64,000 nt of DNA from Paralvinella palmiformis (lineage: Eukaryota; Annelida; Polychaeta; Terebellida; Alvinellidae): contig JAODUP010000275.1 of NCBI GenBank assembly GCA_025642065.1, positions 1,114,001-1,178,000 on the forward strand. Reading direction: 5' to 3'. The stretch's first letter is position 1. Each line of letters opens with the position of its first letter. The position numbers and the translations under genes are program-made. Shown here piece after piece: positions 13,679 to 26,875 of the stretch. The notes beneath the pieces were generated by a model. It did not search any database. It was not told where the DNA came from and was given only the letters and a program-made list of their open reading frames with translations.

Positions 13679-13690
<12 letters not shown>
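13539..13690 (+). repeat. Dispersed repeat ending in a (CA)n tract, copy 1
   Basis: About 150 bases that align end to end with 42724-42870: shared landmarks are CATGTCTCA, CTCTGGATTCA, GAGTTTGAATTCAC, CTGTGCC and GCTAAAACA. Both copies run straight into a CA-rich microsatellite. A shorter relative lies at 13830-13917 (CTGTGCCTG then CTAAAACACAC). It is probably a retroposed family with a CA-rich 3' end. Confidence 0.7.

Positions 13691-13752
<62 letters not shown>
13682..13752 (+). repeat. (CA)n microsatellite, 71 bp
   Basis: Uninterrupted CA dinucleotides that directly follow dispersed repeat copy 1. The open frame across it is a by-product of the repeat. Confidence 0.97.
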
Positions 13753-13753
<1 letters not shown>

Positions 13754-13895
13754 TTATCAATATGTGGAGGTATGTGACATTTTATTTTTAGATTAATGTA
13801 TGTATAGTTGTATTTAGATTTATGGAGGTAGGTTTCGAAGGATGTTTAGATATGTTGATGCTCTGTGCCTGTTGCCTCTTACTATGTACCCTAAA

Positions 13896-13930
13896 ACACA
13901 CACACACACACACACACGCGCGCGCGCGCG
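13896..13930 (+). repeat. (CA)n-(CG)n alternating tract
   Basis: CA dinucleotides pass into CG dinucleotides, an alternating purine-pyrimidine run that follows a short relative of the dispersed repeat. Confidence 0.9.
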
Positions 13931-15474
13931 AACGCATACACATATGTTCATGGTACTTATCACATAATTAGTATCAAAAGTTGAGTTCTGAATTAGTTAT
14001 TACTAGCTATATTGTGAAGATGGAAAATGGACTCGTAAAGGGAAAATTCCAAGGTCATGGGTAATAATTAAATGATAGAACACGGAGAAAGGCAAGGAAT
14101 TTGGTAACAAAGTAACGTTAGTACAGTGCTGATACTGATACAGCTACTTGTATCAACTTTGGTAAACTAATTTGACGCTAGCTAATGGAAACAAGGGGGG
14201 GGGGTGGATTCAGGCAAACAGCGAGTAAGGAAACAAACAGACAAACAAACAAACAGGCAAGCGCAGGTTGGAATGTAGACAGGCAAGTATACACGTAGGC
14301 AGACAAACAGGCAAACAGACAAAGAAATAGACAAAGAAACAATCAAATATAGAAATATAGAAGGAAGAAATGAAGGTAAAGTGGAGACATTCTGGCAGAG
14401 AACATGGATGTGGTACTCATCAAAGTAGTCATCGATACCATCAACAATAAAATAGATAATGATCTATGGCGTCATAGTGGGAGATAAAAAATCACCGTTC
14501 TCACAGACCCGTAAAGATGTAGACGTTAATTGGAGTCAGTGTCGAGAATTTAAAACAATACACTCATACGTCCAAGACCCTATATTGACATCAGGCTGTA
14601 TTCCCTGAATGCGAACATATACTTCACCAGAATTACATAGCAACATAATTTTACAATTGGATGTTATTTATTTTTAAACAACCAGATTTGTTGTGTATCA
14701 GTCTGTATTTAATAATCAGATAACAGTCATCGTACTAGCCTTGCCATCATTTATCAAATATAGCCATCCAATTAATTAACTAAGCGTCATTGTGTCGCTT
14801 TGAAACAACTGAAATGTGAATTTATGTGTGCACAGTTTTAGCCAACGTGATAATAAGTAATAGCAATATAGGGATAAAATAAATGCAGCCTAAAATAGAA
14901 CCGGTTAAACTACTTTTATTTATATATTTACTAGTCCGCTGAAGAGTTCAATTAGAAAAGACCAAATAACTTGCTAAAGTCGAGACAACCGTTTATATGA
15001 TAAAACTATAAAGGTAACATCACTGTCGATCTTTTGGCCAATGAAAGATTTTCAGAATTAAAATCCTACAGAATGTAATATGTTTTGTAATGTATCATTC
15101 TTTACTTTCTATCTCTACATTGATTTAATAGGAAAAATAAACCAACTAACCTGACATAAGATTCTATTTCATGACGTCTACTATTATAAACAAAACAGTC
15201 AGTAGACCATCTTTCCCAGAAAGCCGGATACTTATGATCCAAAATGTTCACGAAAAAGTCCACGATTCCATTTTGACGATTTTCAGATATTGTTTCGAAA
15301 GGAACTGTTTACTTGGTGATACATTTGTTTGGGGTGGGGGTGGGGGAGGTTTGACAATTGATGAATTACTGAAGTGATTTAAGCTACTTAAAATGAAAAT
15401 ACTTATATAACTAAATGTATATTCTAAATACAAAGTTTATTGATACATAAGTTCTAAGCTGCTGCCGCTGCTGC

Positions 15475-15482
15475 TAATAATA

Positions 15483-15518
<36 letters not shown>

Positions 15519-15519
15519 C
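15475..15519 (+). repeat. (AAT)n microsatellite
   Basis: About 15 AAT/TAA triplets, preceded by GCTGCCGCTGCTGC and followed by CGACGACGACGAC, so three trinucleotide tracts lie in a row. Confidence 0.95.
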
Positions 15520-16744
15520 ACCGCTTCCACCGACGACGACGACACAACAACAACAATAACAACAAAACGACAATTATTAGGAGATTTCTTGTTAGCAACA
15601 GCCATTCAGAGTTTGACCAATAAACCGTCTAATATGAATTAATTCGAATTTAACTTCACTTGTCGTCAATATTGTGACAATCGGTTATAAAATAACAAAA
15701 TGTTTTTTCCGAAATAGAGAAACTTTATTTTAAGTAAGTAACTTATAGTTTTATTGCTCAGTATTGACAGAGTGGCTGATTTGTATTGACATACTGATTG
15801 TTAATATTAATTTTAGTCTAAACATTACAGGTAGGTAGGGGTGTAGGTGTTTAAGATGACTTCTCTTCGGTGATGACATGTTGGGATTATCTCAGATTGT
15901 TCAGCTCTTATAGGTAAATTATGAAGTGAAAATACATCGTCATTGAGACACAAAATACTGAAAAATTAACAATATAAAGTAAATAAAATGTCGTAAACCG
16001 TAACATATAGGAGAGAACTCTTACATGATGACGAGTCAGGGCTGTGAATAATTTTTTGATCTAGATATTTGTATTTAGTTCATTATCAATCACATTTCAC
16101 ACAACAGCCATTTAACGATATAGAGTTATACATTCTAGTGATTAAGACATATCATTATTGACATTGTATATTTACATTTTATTGTTTATCATTATAGACC
16201 AAGCTTATTAATATTTTGGAAGGAATGAATCAGCGATTGAGCGAGCGAGTTAGTGAGTGAGTGAGTGAGTCTGTCAGTTGGCCTCGGACATATGACCGAG
16301 TTATTAGCCATAAGGAGGTTGATATGGCAAAACCGAAGCCTTGAATTAAAGAATGAAACATGCCACTGACACATATAACACCGAGATTCTATTCCTAAGT
16401 TGGTAGTTTCTGGTGCAGTACGCTACCGAAATGTTACCCTAAATGTTATAATTCAATCATCAATCAGTATTTCCGTGTGGTTTCATTCCACAAGTTCGCC
16501 TTAATCATGTTGAAGTGGTGTAACGCTTTCATCGACTCCCAGAGTGTCAGCAGAATTTTGAACATCAGGAATTGAGGACGTACGTGTGAATACCCGATGC
16601 ATCAAGATGAACGAAGGATGGTATGGTTTAAGATATCAATGGAATGACGGTAAGACAACATATTGGCTTAGTGCAGTTAAGTTGTTTAGTCTGGACAATG
16701 GCCGCATCATAAGGAAGAAAATACCCAAAATAAACCGGCAGGGC

Positions 16745-16818
16745 CGGCCGGATCCTAACCCAGAACCTGGTGGTTTTTGCAGCGCCGTTTTCTAACCATT
16801 GCGCCATCGGATTACCTA
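16745..16818 (-). repeat. tRNA-like SINE fragment
   Basis: Read on the minus strand: GGTAATCCGATGGCGCAATGG (an A-box-like start) followed by CCAGGTTCTGGGTTAGGATCC (degenerate B box). It resembles the other tRNA-derived copies in this window and is too diverged to be a tRNA gene. Confidence 0.5.
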
Positions 16819-17193
16819 TATAATGACTTCTGTACCCTCAAATAGTTAAGCGTTTGTTGCTGTGGAACAGTCTATAAGATTTACTTGAGATACCGTGACA
16901 CAGACTATCTAGTTTATTATAATAAAGTTATAAGAATGTGGCCCTGTTTAAGCATTATGTCCGCAATTAATTCACATTTTAATTATGCCCGTGAGAAACG
17001 CTCTGCTCCGGATGAGAATAACAGATTCCAGTCCCACAAATACATTTTACTCCGTTATGAATAGAACTCGATACAACAACAACAATTTATCAATAGTAGA
17101 TATACAAGGAAGAACACAGGAAATCACAAATCTAAATGTCAATGTGAGATATAAATATTTAAAAATTGTAATAATGTCTCTATTTATCAATAG

Positions 17194-17196
<3 letters not shown>

Positions 17197-17236
<40 letters not shown>
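17197..17236 (+). repeat. (AT)n microsatellite
   Basis: Forty bases of pure AT alternation. Confidence 0.97.
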
Positions 17237-17240
<4 letters not shown>

Positions 17241-17584
17241 CAAAGGGTCTGCTGTGTAACTTGCGTAAATAAAGAATTATGTTTTTTTCCAAAGTAACGT
17301 TTTAAGTCGATGCTGTAGATTCTATTAAGTTTATATTTGACGTGGAAACACAAGTGTTAATATTGTCGTTGTTGTCGGCGTCGATGCTGTGTCGTTGACG
17401 ACGTTGTTGTTGATGTTGTGTTGTTTGTAAATAACTATATACTGTAGCCATGACGTGGAGAAAGAGGATAAGTTCACTATACGTACAAGAACTATGTATA
17501 ATCGCATCGCTCTCGTATATCCCACTTCATCACACAACTAAATCTAGGCCACTGATGCACGTGTCTGTCTATCTCTCTCTTTGT

Positions 17585-17589
17585 TGTGT

Positions 17590-17638
<49 letters not shown>
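17585..17638 (+). repeat. (TG)n microsatellite
   Basis: TG dinucleotides with one A interruption near the start, preceded by a TCTCTC run. Confidence 0.97.
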
Positions 17639-17639
<1 letters not shown>

Positions 17640-18543
17640 AGGACAGATGAGTGACATGCCACCAACACTGACGCGCACTGACATCGATTAGCATTTAGCA
17701 ACATTGAACTACACCTTTTCCAATAATCAGCAATTAAAAATAGTAGATAATATTTGTTATGATAAAATTGGTAAATAATTTAGTTATCTCGGTGAATCGG
17801 TAATCAGATAGTGACAGAATATCACAAAAACTGTTGTTTTGTCATTGAAACCGCGAAAAGAAGGCTATTTTCGCCAAAATTACACTTAGCAAGCATACAT
17901 AATGACTAAAATTTAGTTTGAAGTATATTTTTGTAACAATGCTCGATCGGCTCGATGTATTAATCTAGATGTTTATTTTGAGCTCGTTTGTCTTCTTGGC
18001 AGTTTCACGGGATACATAGATTCCTTCTAATATGACGTATTACCATTTTATAAAGAACACACAAAGCAGATAGTTATCCAAATTAATTATTGGTGTTATT
18101 GGTAGAGTATCGAGAACGGTAATTATCTACGACTGAAAAACAATTATTTCTGAAGTCTTAATGTTTCTATATTGTCCATACTGAATTTAAACATACTATT
18201 CGTCACAGTATTTAGATGTTAAGCGATGGTAAATCAATATTTATTGGTGTTGCTGTTCAGCTAATCGATAAGTTTATAGCCGTGGCAGTGACATTTAAAA
18301 GAAGGTCGATGTTACTTGATGACTGGAAAATGGTGAATACCTGAAATGATGAGAGTTGCCGAAAAATTTCGGACAACCTGGTTGTTGGGTTTAGAATTTT
18401 CCCGAGTTTTTGGTTTGTTTACACATAAGACGAGGTTATGTTTTAGTAATATCTTTAGGCTATATCTATATAAAAAAAACAGCTCGGTGGCATACTATAA
18501 ACTTCAGCCTTCAGTTTAGCTTTTCCCAACCATTTCCCCTCTC

Positions 18544-18545
<2 letters not shown>

Positions 18546-18635
<90 letters not shown>

Positions 18636-18656
18636 CACGCACGCACGCACGCACAC
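18546..18656 (+). repeat. (CA)n then (GCAC)n compound microsatellite
   Basis: CA dinucleotides over 88 bases (18546-18633) followed by GCAC tetranucleotides to 18656. It is the longest CA tract in the window. Confidence 0.97.
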
Positions 18657-18749
18657 TAGCTGTATAATATAAAGTCTGTTTCTTGCCATGAAACAGATGG
18701 ACTTTTTTGCATTGATAAGGCTGTTTTCATACTATTATCAAATTAAATC

Positions 18750-18751
<2 letters not shown>

Positions 18752-18805
<54 letters not shown>
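18752..18805 (+). repeat. (AT)n microsatellite, 54 bp
   Basis: Uninterrupted AT alternation, self-complementary and able to extrude a cruciform. Confidence 0.97.
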
Positions 18806-18806
<1 letters not shown>

Positions 18807-19229
18807 CAAAGATATTTAATCTAGGATATTAATGCGAGCCACTATTGCTGCATGTATCTTGATATGTAAATTTTCACACGCAGGACTCCCCCCCCCCCAG
18901 CTCATTGGCTGTCTCATTTTTTATTCTCGATCAAGTCACAACCATGGATGTTTTTTCCAGGAAAAAATATTTTAAATATATCGTAACATGTGTTTTTCCT
19001 TTGAGTTATATCGTGGTTGATTTGAACCACAAAGTGAAAATATGAATTGCTAGATTATAGTTATGTTATGATTAGATTAATTAACAATAACTGTGTATGT
19101 TAGAATATTACGTGCCAACATTTTTTCATTTGTCACACAAACCTTTAAGTATTAATCCCAAACTTTTTATTTATTTCATTATGTGTAACCAAGTAATGTT
19201 GTCATATTTTGAACGTACAGTTGCAATGA

Positions 19230-19415
19230 AGCGAGTTGCTTTCTTTGATCTTTTACCGCCATCAGGTTCCGCCAATGAGAGTGCGTTTCGCTGTCACGTG
19301 ACTGGCGGATGTACAGACACACAACATGGAGGCACATCGAAGAGAAAGCTTCAGTTATTCTGGCGTAATCTTTGTCGTATTTCTCGTCTAGCGGCACATA
19401 ATCAGACATTTTCAG
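19230..19415 (+). promoter_or_regulatory. Candidate promoter and first non-coding exon of the long plus-strand gene
   Basis: A CCAAT motif at 19272-19276 and a palindromic E-box GTCACGTGAC at 19293-19302 (the USF/TFE-type site) lie just before a short open stretch. That stretch ends in a clean donor TTTTCAG|GTAGGC at 19415/19416. An ATG at 19326 opens a 21-codon frame that stops before the donor, so the segment reads as a 5' UTR with an upstream ORF. Local GC is higher than its surroundings. Linkage to the coding exons 24 kb downstream is inference from strand and the lack of other genes between. Confidence 0.4.
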
Positions 19416-21677
19416 GTAGGCTGATGGTTTATTAGATATTTCTGCCACCGAATATCGATCACTATGTCCATGTTCCCAGGCGAGACGACGATAACTACCC
19501 GGGTTTGGGTGAGCTTCGCTTCTGGGTAGCTTGGTAGTTTGGTCTGTGATTTGCCTAGAACTGAGTCTTTCTTGTCCGTTTTCGCCGTATGCTAACCATA
19601 TATGATATCAAATTCGTCGCATCCGTTTAGCAGACGATACGACATAAAATTGTCGAGTAACTAGTACATAAATATAAACCCAGGACCGGTTTAGCAGCTG
19701 ATAAAAGGGTTCTTAGATCGAACTCGGTAACAAAGTAGTAGCGGGTGATAATTGGGGTACTTGGACTGGCTGACCCCTGACCTTACACTTCGTTAGCATT
19801 TCCATGGGTGTTTTGTTGCTATCTGCTCAGGTAAATATTTATAATGCTGAATTTTATGTGAAACGTAACTGATATTGTTTTCCTTTGATTAATATTTGTT
19901 TACTTCGACTGGGGTCTTTTGTTTTCAAGCCATGTTATGTTTAAATCGTACGTCACAGTAATGCTGTTTATAATATATAAAATATCACACAGTAAATGTG
20001 TACACTGTAATATAACTGACCACTTAGCTTAGAGATTTGTATTGTCATACACACACATGACAGTATATTTATTAGCAATTAATTTTTATCATGTTGTCTT
20101 GCTATTTATATATTATATTTACAGTATATGTTCAAATTCTAGACAAATAAATGAAATATTGCACATCACAACATGTATCCCCTTCTGATCCACTTAAGAG
20201 TTTTATGTATTTGTATCCACAGAGTATTACCATTCCTATAACACATATACTACACTCAGTAACAGTATTTGTTAAGACAAATAAATATTTATAATGTAAT
20301 AATGCTTAATATAATTAATTAATCAGTCTGTTGGATTGTCTTGAAAATTGAGGCATATTTTTTTCATGTGCCTTTAACTATTTGGATGTGCTACAGGTAC
20401 ATCAACATTGATATTGCAGTTTAGTTTTTATTCAAATATAATAAGAATTAAGCCACTAGGTAATTTTATAATTGCCAATAAACAAGTACTTACAGTAAGG
20501 AGTTACAAAACAATTTCTTTACTTGCATATATTTGAATAAAAAACAAAATTTTTATAAATGTTAAAGTAGTGTGATTGAATTAAATGTTCTTGAGGCCAT
20601 CCAATATGCTGTGTAAGTATGAGTTGTTTTAGATTTGGAAAAGGGTTGTCTCAGACTGGTGTATAAGATGTCTTGGTACAAGTTGTTTTGTTATTATAGA
20701 TTATAATTAAAATATCTTATTTTGATTTAGTAAAAGGTTCTCTTGAATTAAGTAACCCTTTCTGCTCCATGTCCGCCCCTTTATGTTAGACGATCAGCAG
20801 ACATCACCTAAAATTGTGCTATATTATCATGTCCAGCTTTTATCCAGAGATTATCAATTAATTGATGATTTTCATGGCATCCTTTAAATTATTATTAATG
20901 TCTCAAATTTGTATATTTCCTTGGAATTGGTATCAGCCTTGTGATTGCTACGATAACCACACATAGTTTTTGACCAAAATTAAAAAGAGGTATTTTGTTT
21001 ATTGTAAGTAAAACCAGATGGTGGCTGATTTTAAAATTCTGTAGTTATTTTAATTATAAGAACTTTGTGAGTTTCACATTTTATGGTGATGTGTTAGCAG
21101 TGATAGATATGTTGATAAAGTTGTATATTTTTGTTTGTATGATTAACAAGATATATAAATAATGCACAGAATTGTGACATGTCACACACATATGTACATA
21201 TGCTTCCCAGAAAGGGTCCATAATACTCTATAATTGCAGTTGGTAGTATTCTGTTATTGTAGTTAGTAGTGCATTACACTGCAGAAATCCAGATTTGTGT
21301 TTCAGTCCATTGGATGTCTGATATTTTGGCTCATTTGTTGATGAATGTTGTATTGTACCTGGACTATGAGGTTGCCCAACCGCTCCTGACCCCAGTGGTG
21401 CACATGGCACCACCGTACTCGATTCTTTTCAAGGATATTGGCGCAATACAAGTTTTATTATTATTACTATTTCCATATAGTCACTTGCCATATAGTCCTA
21501 GACCTGATCACTATTAAGACCTAACTAAACATTGACTCTTAGTAAATTATTTTACAAGTAACCATCAAAAATACAACTTTGTTGCTTTAAAAGGGGTTAT
21601 TAAAAATCTAGGTATGATAGGTAGCTTATTTGGGAAAGTATAAAGAGTGAGTTATATCATCTAGTATTTGATCTGTG

Positions 21678-21750
21678 TACACATGATGTGTGTTATTATA
21701 TTGTCAGTTATCTACACACGATGTGTATTATTATATTGTCAGTTATCCTG
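21678..21750 (+). repeat. Direct tandem duplication, about 35 bp x 2
   Basis: The block TACACATGATGTGTGTTATT... is repeated as TACACACGATGTGTATTATT..., and both copies end TATATTGTCAGTTATC. Few differences separate them, so the duplication is young. Confidence 0.8.
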
Positions 21751-24700
21751 AATATTCGTTCTGTTTTCTGAGATATATTGTAATTGATATATTAGAAGAC
21801 ACACTCTAAATGGTAGACATGTATACTAACTGTGTTGATGATTTGTACATATAATACAGGTGTGTGTATATATATATATGTGTGTGTATGTATATAGCTC
21901 TATAGAAGAAAGTCAGTAACAATCCACTCTTAGTTTACCTAATTTCTGATCAGTTAAGTTGTTGGTCTGATGTTTTGTTGATTTTATCTTCATTTTAATC
22001 AGTTTGTTCTCTGATACTTTAAAATCCATTTTATTATTGACTTACTGTCCACTAAAATGTATCTCCATCAAGCATACAGCTTATAAGTAGCATCTTACAT
22101 AGTCATGAGGTTGAGAGATGAAAAGTTTTTACTAGACAGTAAAAGTTCAATTTTGGTGATGTCTGCTGCACAGAGCAGTATTAAGATAATATAAATATAA
22201 CATTTGTGTGAAACAATAATAATATATATTGGCCCTGTTTAGAGAAAATAACCAGTTTGTCTTTAATGGTGAATATTTTGTAGTTGAACTAGTAATACAT
22301 ATAATGATATTAGACACTAAATCAGTACTCTACATGATCTCAGTTATGTTGTTTATTGTAAGTATTTTGGTGATCTTGACCATCAGACTGTTGGTTTGGA
22401 TGTATTGCATAGAAGGGCTTCTCTTATATCATTTAAATGTGCATTATTCAGTTAGCTGGCCAGAGATTTAGTGCTACGTAAGCAGCATGTCTTCCAGTCA
22501 TAACTGGCAGTGGTGAGAAAAACCTCGATGATTAAAACCGTCATCATGTTGTTTGTGTTCTATTAGTGAGAGCATCTCACTGTGTCTAAGTGTAATCTGT
22601 GTCACAGACCAAAAAAGTGCTGTTGATCTTGGCCATATCTGAAGTATCTGTTTACCTAAACATATTGTTGTTGATTATGTGCCGTGTGTTCTGTTCTTCC
22701 AATTGGTGGTCCTCGGCTCTGTGGTGTTCATCAAAATTGTCTTCTCTGTTGGGTTTGCTGATTTTGAACTCTGATTTATAATTCATCGCTATGCTTTGTA
22801 TGTTGCTTAATAGATGATATATGTGTGTGTGTGACATATAATAGTTTGGTGTTTATACACGCATACACTTGTAGTAGTGTATGTTGTTGTTTTAAGATGT
22901 ACCTACTTTCTGTTTTGTGGTCAGCTTTCACAATTTTACTTCAGTGGTTCTCTCATACAATCTTTGCTATTTTTATGGCTAATATTATATGTGATTTTTT
23001 ATTTGTAATGTATAACTTATACAAGCCTAGTGTAGTATGACTGTATTATCAATGTTTAAGTGACCTCCTTCCTCGACATGTGGTGTACATGTATGTATTA
23101 TGTATGAATGTATACATATTATTATGACTCCAAAGGGTGTTTCCCCTTTGTAGTACAGTACATTTAATGTATCGTATCTTTCGCTGTCTTACATTACAGG
23201 ATTTAAAATGCCAATTATTTCAGTATCGTTCTGTAAATATCAGATCTGATAGTTCTGTTTCATTAAGTTGTGGATCCTATGAACGAGAATAACTGTTGAT
23301 TTAAGAATCTGTAACTGTGTATGTCATGGAGCCATGCCACAGGTCGGATGGGAAGCCATTAAAATATATTTGGGGCACAATTGGCCATATATGGTAGCTG
23401 TGTTTTTTAACTGACTTCAGTTTTTCAACTTCATCTCTCCAGCTATTAGGGATGAGTGTTATTTGTAGGACAAACACAAGCTTATTGCCTGTCCATAAAT
23501 TAGCATATTTCTTGGTTATTCTATGATGATTCTGTGTCCAATCAGTTGTTTATTATTATTTTAATAAATTTTTATTCTATTTTATCATTTTCTATGCTCT
23601 GCTGGATTGCTTTGTTAATTTTTTAATATATAAATAGTTTTTGGGCGTATGATACAGAGAAATCTGTGTCTTCTTTTATCAGATCAGATACAAACCAACA
23701 CTTGACTATAGTAACTCGTTGCTCAACTCATGGATGCCAGGTTTTCCATACCGAGATTTATTTTGATCAATATTTAACTATTGCAGTAGATGTCTGAATA
23801 TTTCTAACAAACCATCAGCATCCACTAACACACAGGACCGTCTCTCCTCTTACCCACCCCCCTGATGGCCTTTGTTTTGACTGTACACAATAATTCAGGT
23901 AACATTGTGTTGTTGATGTCCTATTGATTGTTCCGTTACTGATGCAGACATTTCTAAAAGATGTGCCACACTAGTGAGTGTGTGTGTATGTGTAGTTAAT
24001 GCATATCGGTATGATCTATAATACTGTTGTCTGGGTTGGTTTTTTTTCCCTTTGACATTAGCCGAACACACGATGTACGTACGTCGTGTATGTCTGCCGC
24101 ACATCGTCTTCTATAGGACTACTAATATCAGAACTAATCAATCGCTGTTTTCCGACAGTGCTTCGACACAGTGATTGTGCGCTGAAAACTCGACAGAGAC
24201 CGCCCCATCACTAATGTGCCGTCAATTGATTAGGTTTGTTTTCGATTCACAACATGTGTATATTTAGCTAGAATGTTTGCCCGCCGCCGAGAGACTCGCC
24301 CGTATTGAGCATTCCCAGATGTGACATGATACACATTTAATATTGATTTTCTGGTTGAAGACTAAGGACGAGCTAAAAACCCGGTTGAAGTTCGGCTCTG
24401 AGCTTTATTTGTTGCTGTCTCGTTAGATTTATTTCTTGTTTGGGCAGCAGTCTTCTTCTGGGATCGGTTTAACCGTCCGATCTTGGATCACTTCGGTGGT
24501 GTATGCAGTGAGATGGCTCTATAGTTTTGCAGACATCACAAGCAATATTTACAGCATACATGCATACGTAGGCTGAGGTGATATATGATAGAGACGTGTG
24601 TTCATAAAAAAAACTCATAGGTACATTAACATGTTTGCACATTATACACCCACAATGCACATTGAATATATTGAACATTGCACACGCTAAAATAAATGTA

Positions 24701-25904
24701 CATATGTGCACACATGTCTGTCTATCTCATTCTTAGCCTTTTTGAGATTGGGCTGTTCTTGATTCTAGATCTTGTTTTCATGATTTCTGATCCACTATAG
24801 GGGTCTCTCCATATATATTTTACTTACTACACACACATACACAATTAATACCGCTCACACATACGACTCCCCAACACACACATACATGATGTATTCTTGT
24901 AAATCAGATCAAACGTTTAGCTTTTATTTATTAGTCCCTTTTTAATACTAATTATAAATGACTCTTGACTGTTTGTAGGTTTAAAGGTAATATGTCATGT
25001 TTATTTTAAAAGTTTACACTAGGTCATCGTTGACTAACTGTGTCCTGTATGTTGATCGGGTCCGACTCCTGGCCTCATGGCATGACTATTTAGTCCAAAC
25101 TTTAGGCCTCTTCAACTTATCGTATGATGGTTGTGAGTTCTTATTTAACAAGTTACGTTTGTTATCAATGACTACTGGCCACAATTGGGAGAGAGATTAT
25201 ATTAACTGTAAAAATTGTTGTTGGGGTAGTAGTAGTGGTGCTGGTGGTTAGGCAGGATGTTTGGTAATTTCTCGGTTCTTTGTTCTATGCGCCCAGCTAA
25301 CATAACCACTGCACATTCCAATGTGCTGAGTTAAACCAAGCCAAACTATTGCTATATGACCAAATCTTTGTAAATGTGTGTTTTTTTGTTGTGTGTTTGT
25401 ATTTGTTAGTTGATGTGTGGATTCTAGCCGGTGTTTAGGTGTTGTCCTGGATCCTGTTGGTCGTTGATTGATGATCCAGGATTACTCAGTCCCTTGTTGT
25501 ATTTGGACCACTTTAACATTGATGCAACGGCTAGCTAGTAGCCATAAGTATGTGTAAAATATGCAGAAGATAAGCAAAACTGGTGGTGTGAACTAAAATA
25601 CGTACAGGTATTTTTGTGTCAGAACATCCATGGCATTGGAGATGTAAACTACTCAATGTTTAGTTTGTTATACTTGGAATATAGTTGTCTTTTATCAGAG
25701 TTATTTTATACACCAATGTAGCAGACACATTGAGATAACACACACGCGTGCCTGCACGTATTTACTAAGTACAAAAGCTGATAATCTGATTCTTACTGAG
25801 ACATGATTCTTGATATTTCTACTGTATTTACATCATATACCAATCCCCTGAACAATTTTACTTTGAACATTTGAAAATGCCCTCCGTGAAAAGATGGGCG
25901 TTAG

Positions 25905-26010
25905 CTTGGCCTAATTAATAGCGTGGTTGACACAGATATATAGTACCTGGGTTCTAACCTTAACCATTATGTCTGATGGGTGTTTCATCTTTCACTTCAT
26001 TACACCAGGA
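25905..26010 (+). repeat. tRNA-like SINE copy
   Basis: AATAGCGTGGTTGACAC stands as a degenerate A box, followed by CCTGGGTTCTAACC as B box. The tail GGGTGTTTCATCTTTCACTT is shared with the copy at 56820-56916. Confidence 0.55.
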
Positions 26011-26617
26011 GGTCGCTCAGTTCATTTAGCCTAGTATATGTAGAAAACTGGCCATAAAAGATGTGATCTGACATCATCAACTGTAGAAACAAAGTCGGTT
26101 ATAAGGTTTATGTTTTAAGTAATGTTTTGTGTTAGTATTGTTCTCTCCAGAACTCAGTGTGACATTATAGTAACGCTAACATAATTGTGTTTAACAGTTT
26201 GTAGATATAATAAAGACACGTGAATCATTCATTGAGACAAAGAAACCATTTTTTCCCATACCAGACTTTTAATTCTGTAAATAGTGTGTGTGTGTGTGTG
26301 GGGGAGGTTATCCTGCACACATGATAAAATAATTAAATATATTGTGTAAATTTAACTAGAACATGTATTGTTAGTAATGTGTGTATGTGTACATTTTATT
26401 ACAGCAATAACACAAACATTAGAGAGATTGAGGTAAAGTTTTAGTCAAAGGGTGATCTGATTGGATTGGAGGTGTTAATGATCAGATCAATGGGACCGGT
26501 GGGACTGGGTACGGATCCTTACTACCATGGAAAGGTGTTAATGTCAGATTTGGAGAGAGCACATCTTGTAAATAGTGGAACACTACTGTCTGGGAAGTAC
26601 CCCCATCAATCACCTGC

Positions 26618-26644
26618 TCTCTCTCTCTCTCTCTCTCTCTCTCT
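26618..26644 (+). repeat. (CT)n microsatellite
   Basis: Pure CT dinucleotides ahead of a CpG-richer island. Confidence 0.95.
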
Positions 26645-26747
26645 ATGTGTGTGTTGCCTTACCATTGCTATGTTCAAAATGATGCCAGACTCGTTTTTGG
26701 CTTACACGCGCCAACATCCGGTATCGGTCGTTGAGGATTGCTCCGTC

Positions 26748-26761
26748 GTTTCCATGGCGAT
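26748..26761 (+). promoter_or_regulatory. RFX X-box-like site 1
   Basis: GTTTCCATGGCGAT is an imperfect inverted repeat close to the X-box consensus GTTNCCATGGNAAC. It lies in a GC-richer island and 114 bases from a better match. Confidence 0.35.
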
Positions 26762-26861
26762 CTCGTTACTATTACATTCTCGGCGTTTGGTCATTGCCTG
26801 GCCACACCGTGACCACAATCACCGACAGCGGGCGCCACCAGCCATCGGCCCACCAGTACGG

Positions 26862-26875
26862 GTTGTCATGGCAAC
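26862..26875 (+). promoter_or_regulatory. RFX X-box-like site 2 (strong match)
   Basis: GTTGTCATGGCAAC is nearly fully palindromic and differs from the ideal X-box by one base. The island (26700-26950) is richer in CpG than its flanks. This may be a cis-element or an alternative promoter; no transcript start is proven. Confidence 0.45.

Larger units (their letters stand above)
12901..19229. other. Intergenic region between divergent genes
   Basis: No convincing exon on either strand. It holds microsatellites (listed separately), a (GACA)/(AAAC)-like stretch at 14220-14340, a dispersed repeat at 13539-13690, a tRNA-like SINE at 16745-16818, and otherwise unremarkable AT-rich DNA. Confidence 0.55.

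Noticed and set aside
13465..13749. Frame with a long Cys-Val run
   Set aside because: Translation of the (CA)n microsatellite and the adjoining dispersed repeat.
19179..19448. Minus-strand frame over the candidate promoter
   Set aside because: The plus strand carries promoter motifs and a donor; the minus frame has no matching splice sites and looks like a shadow.
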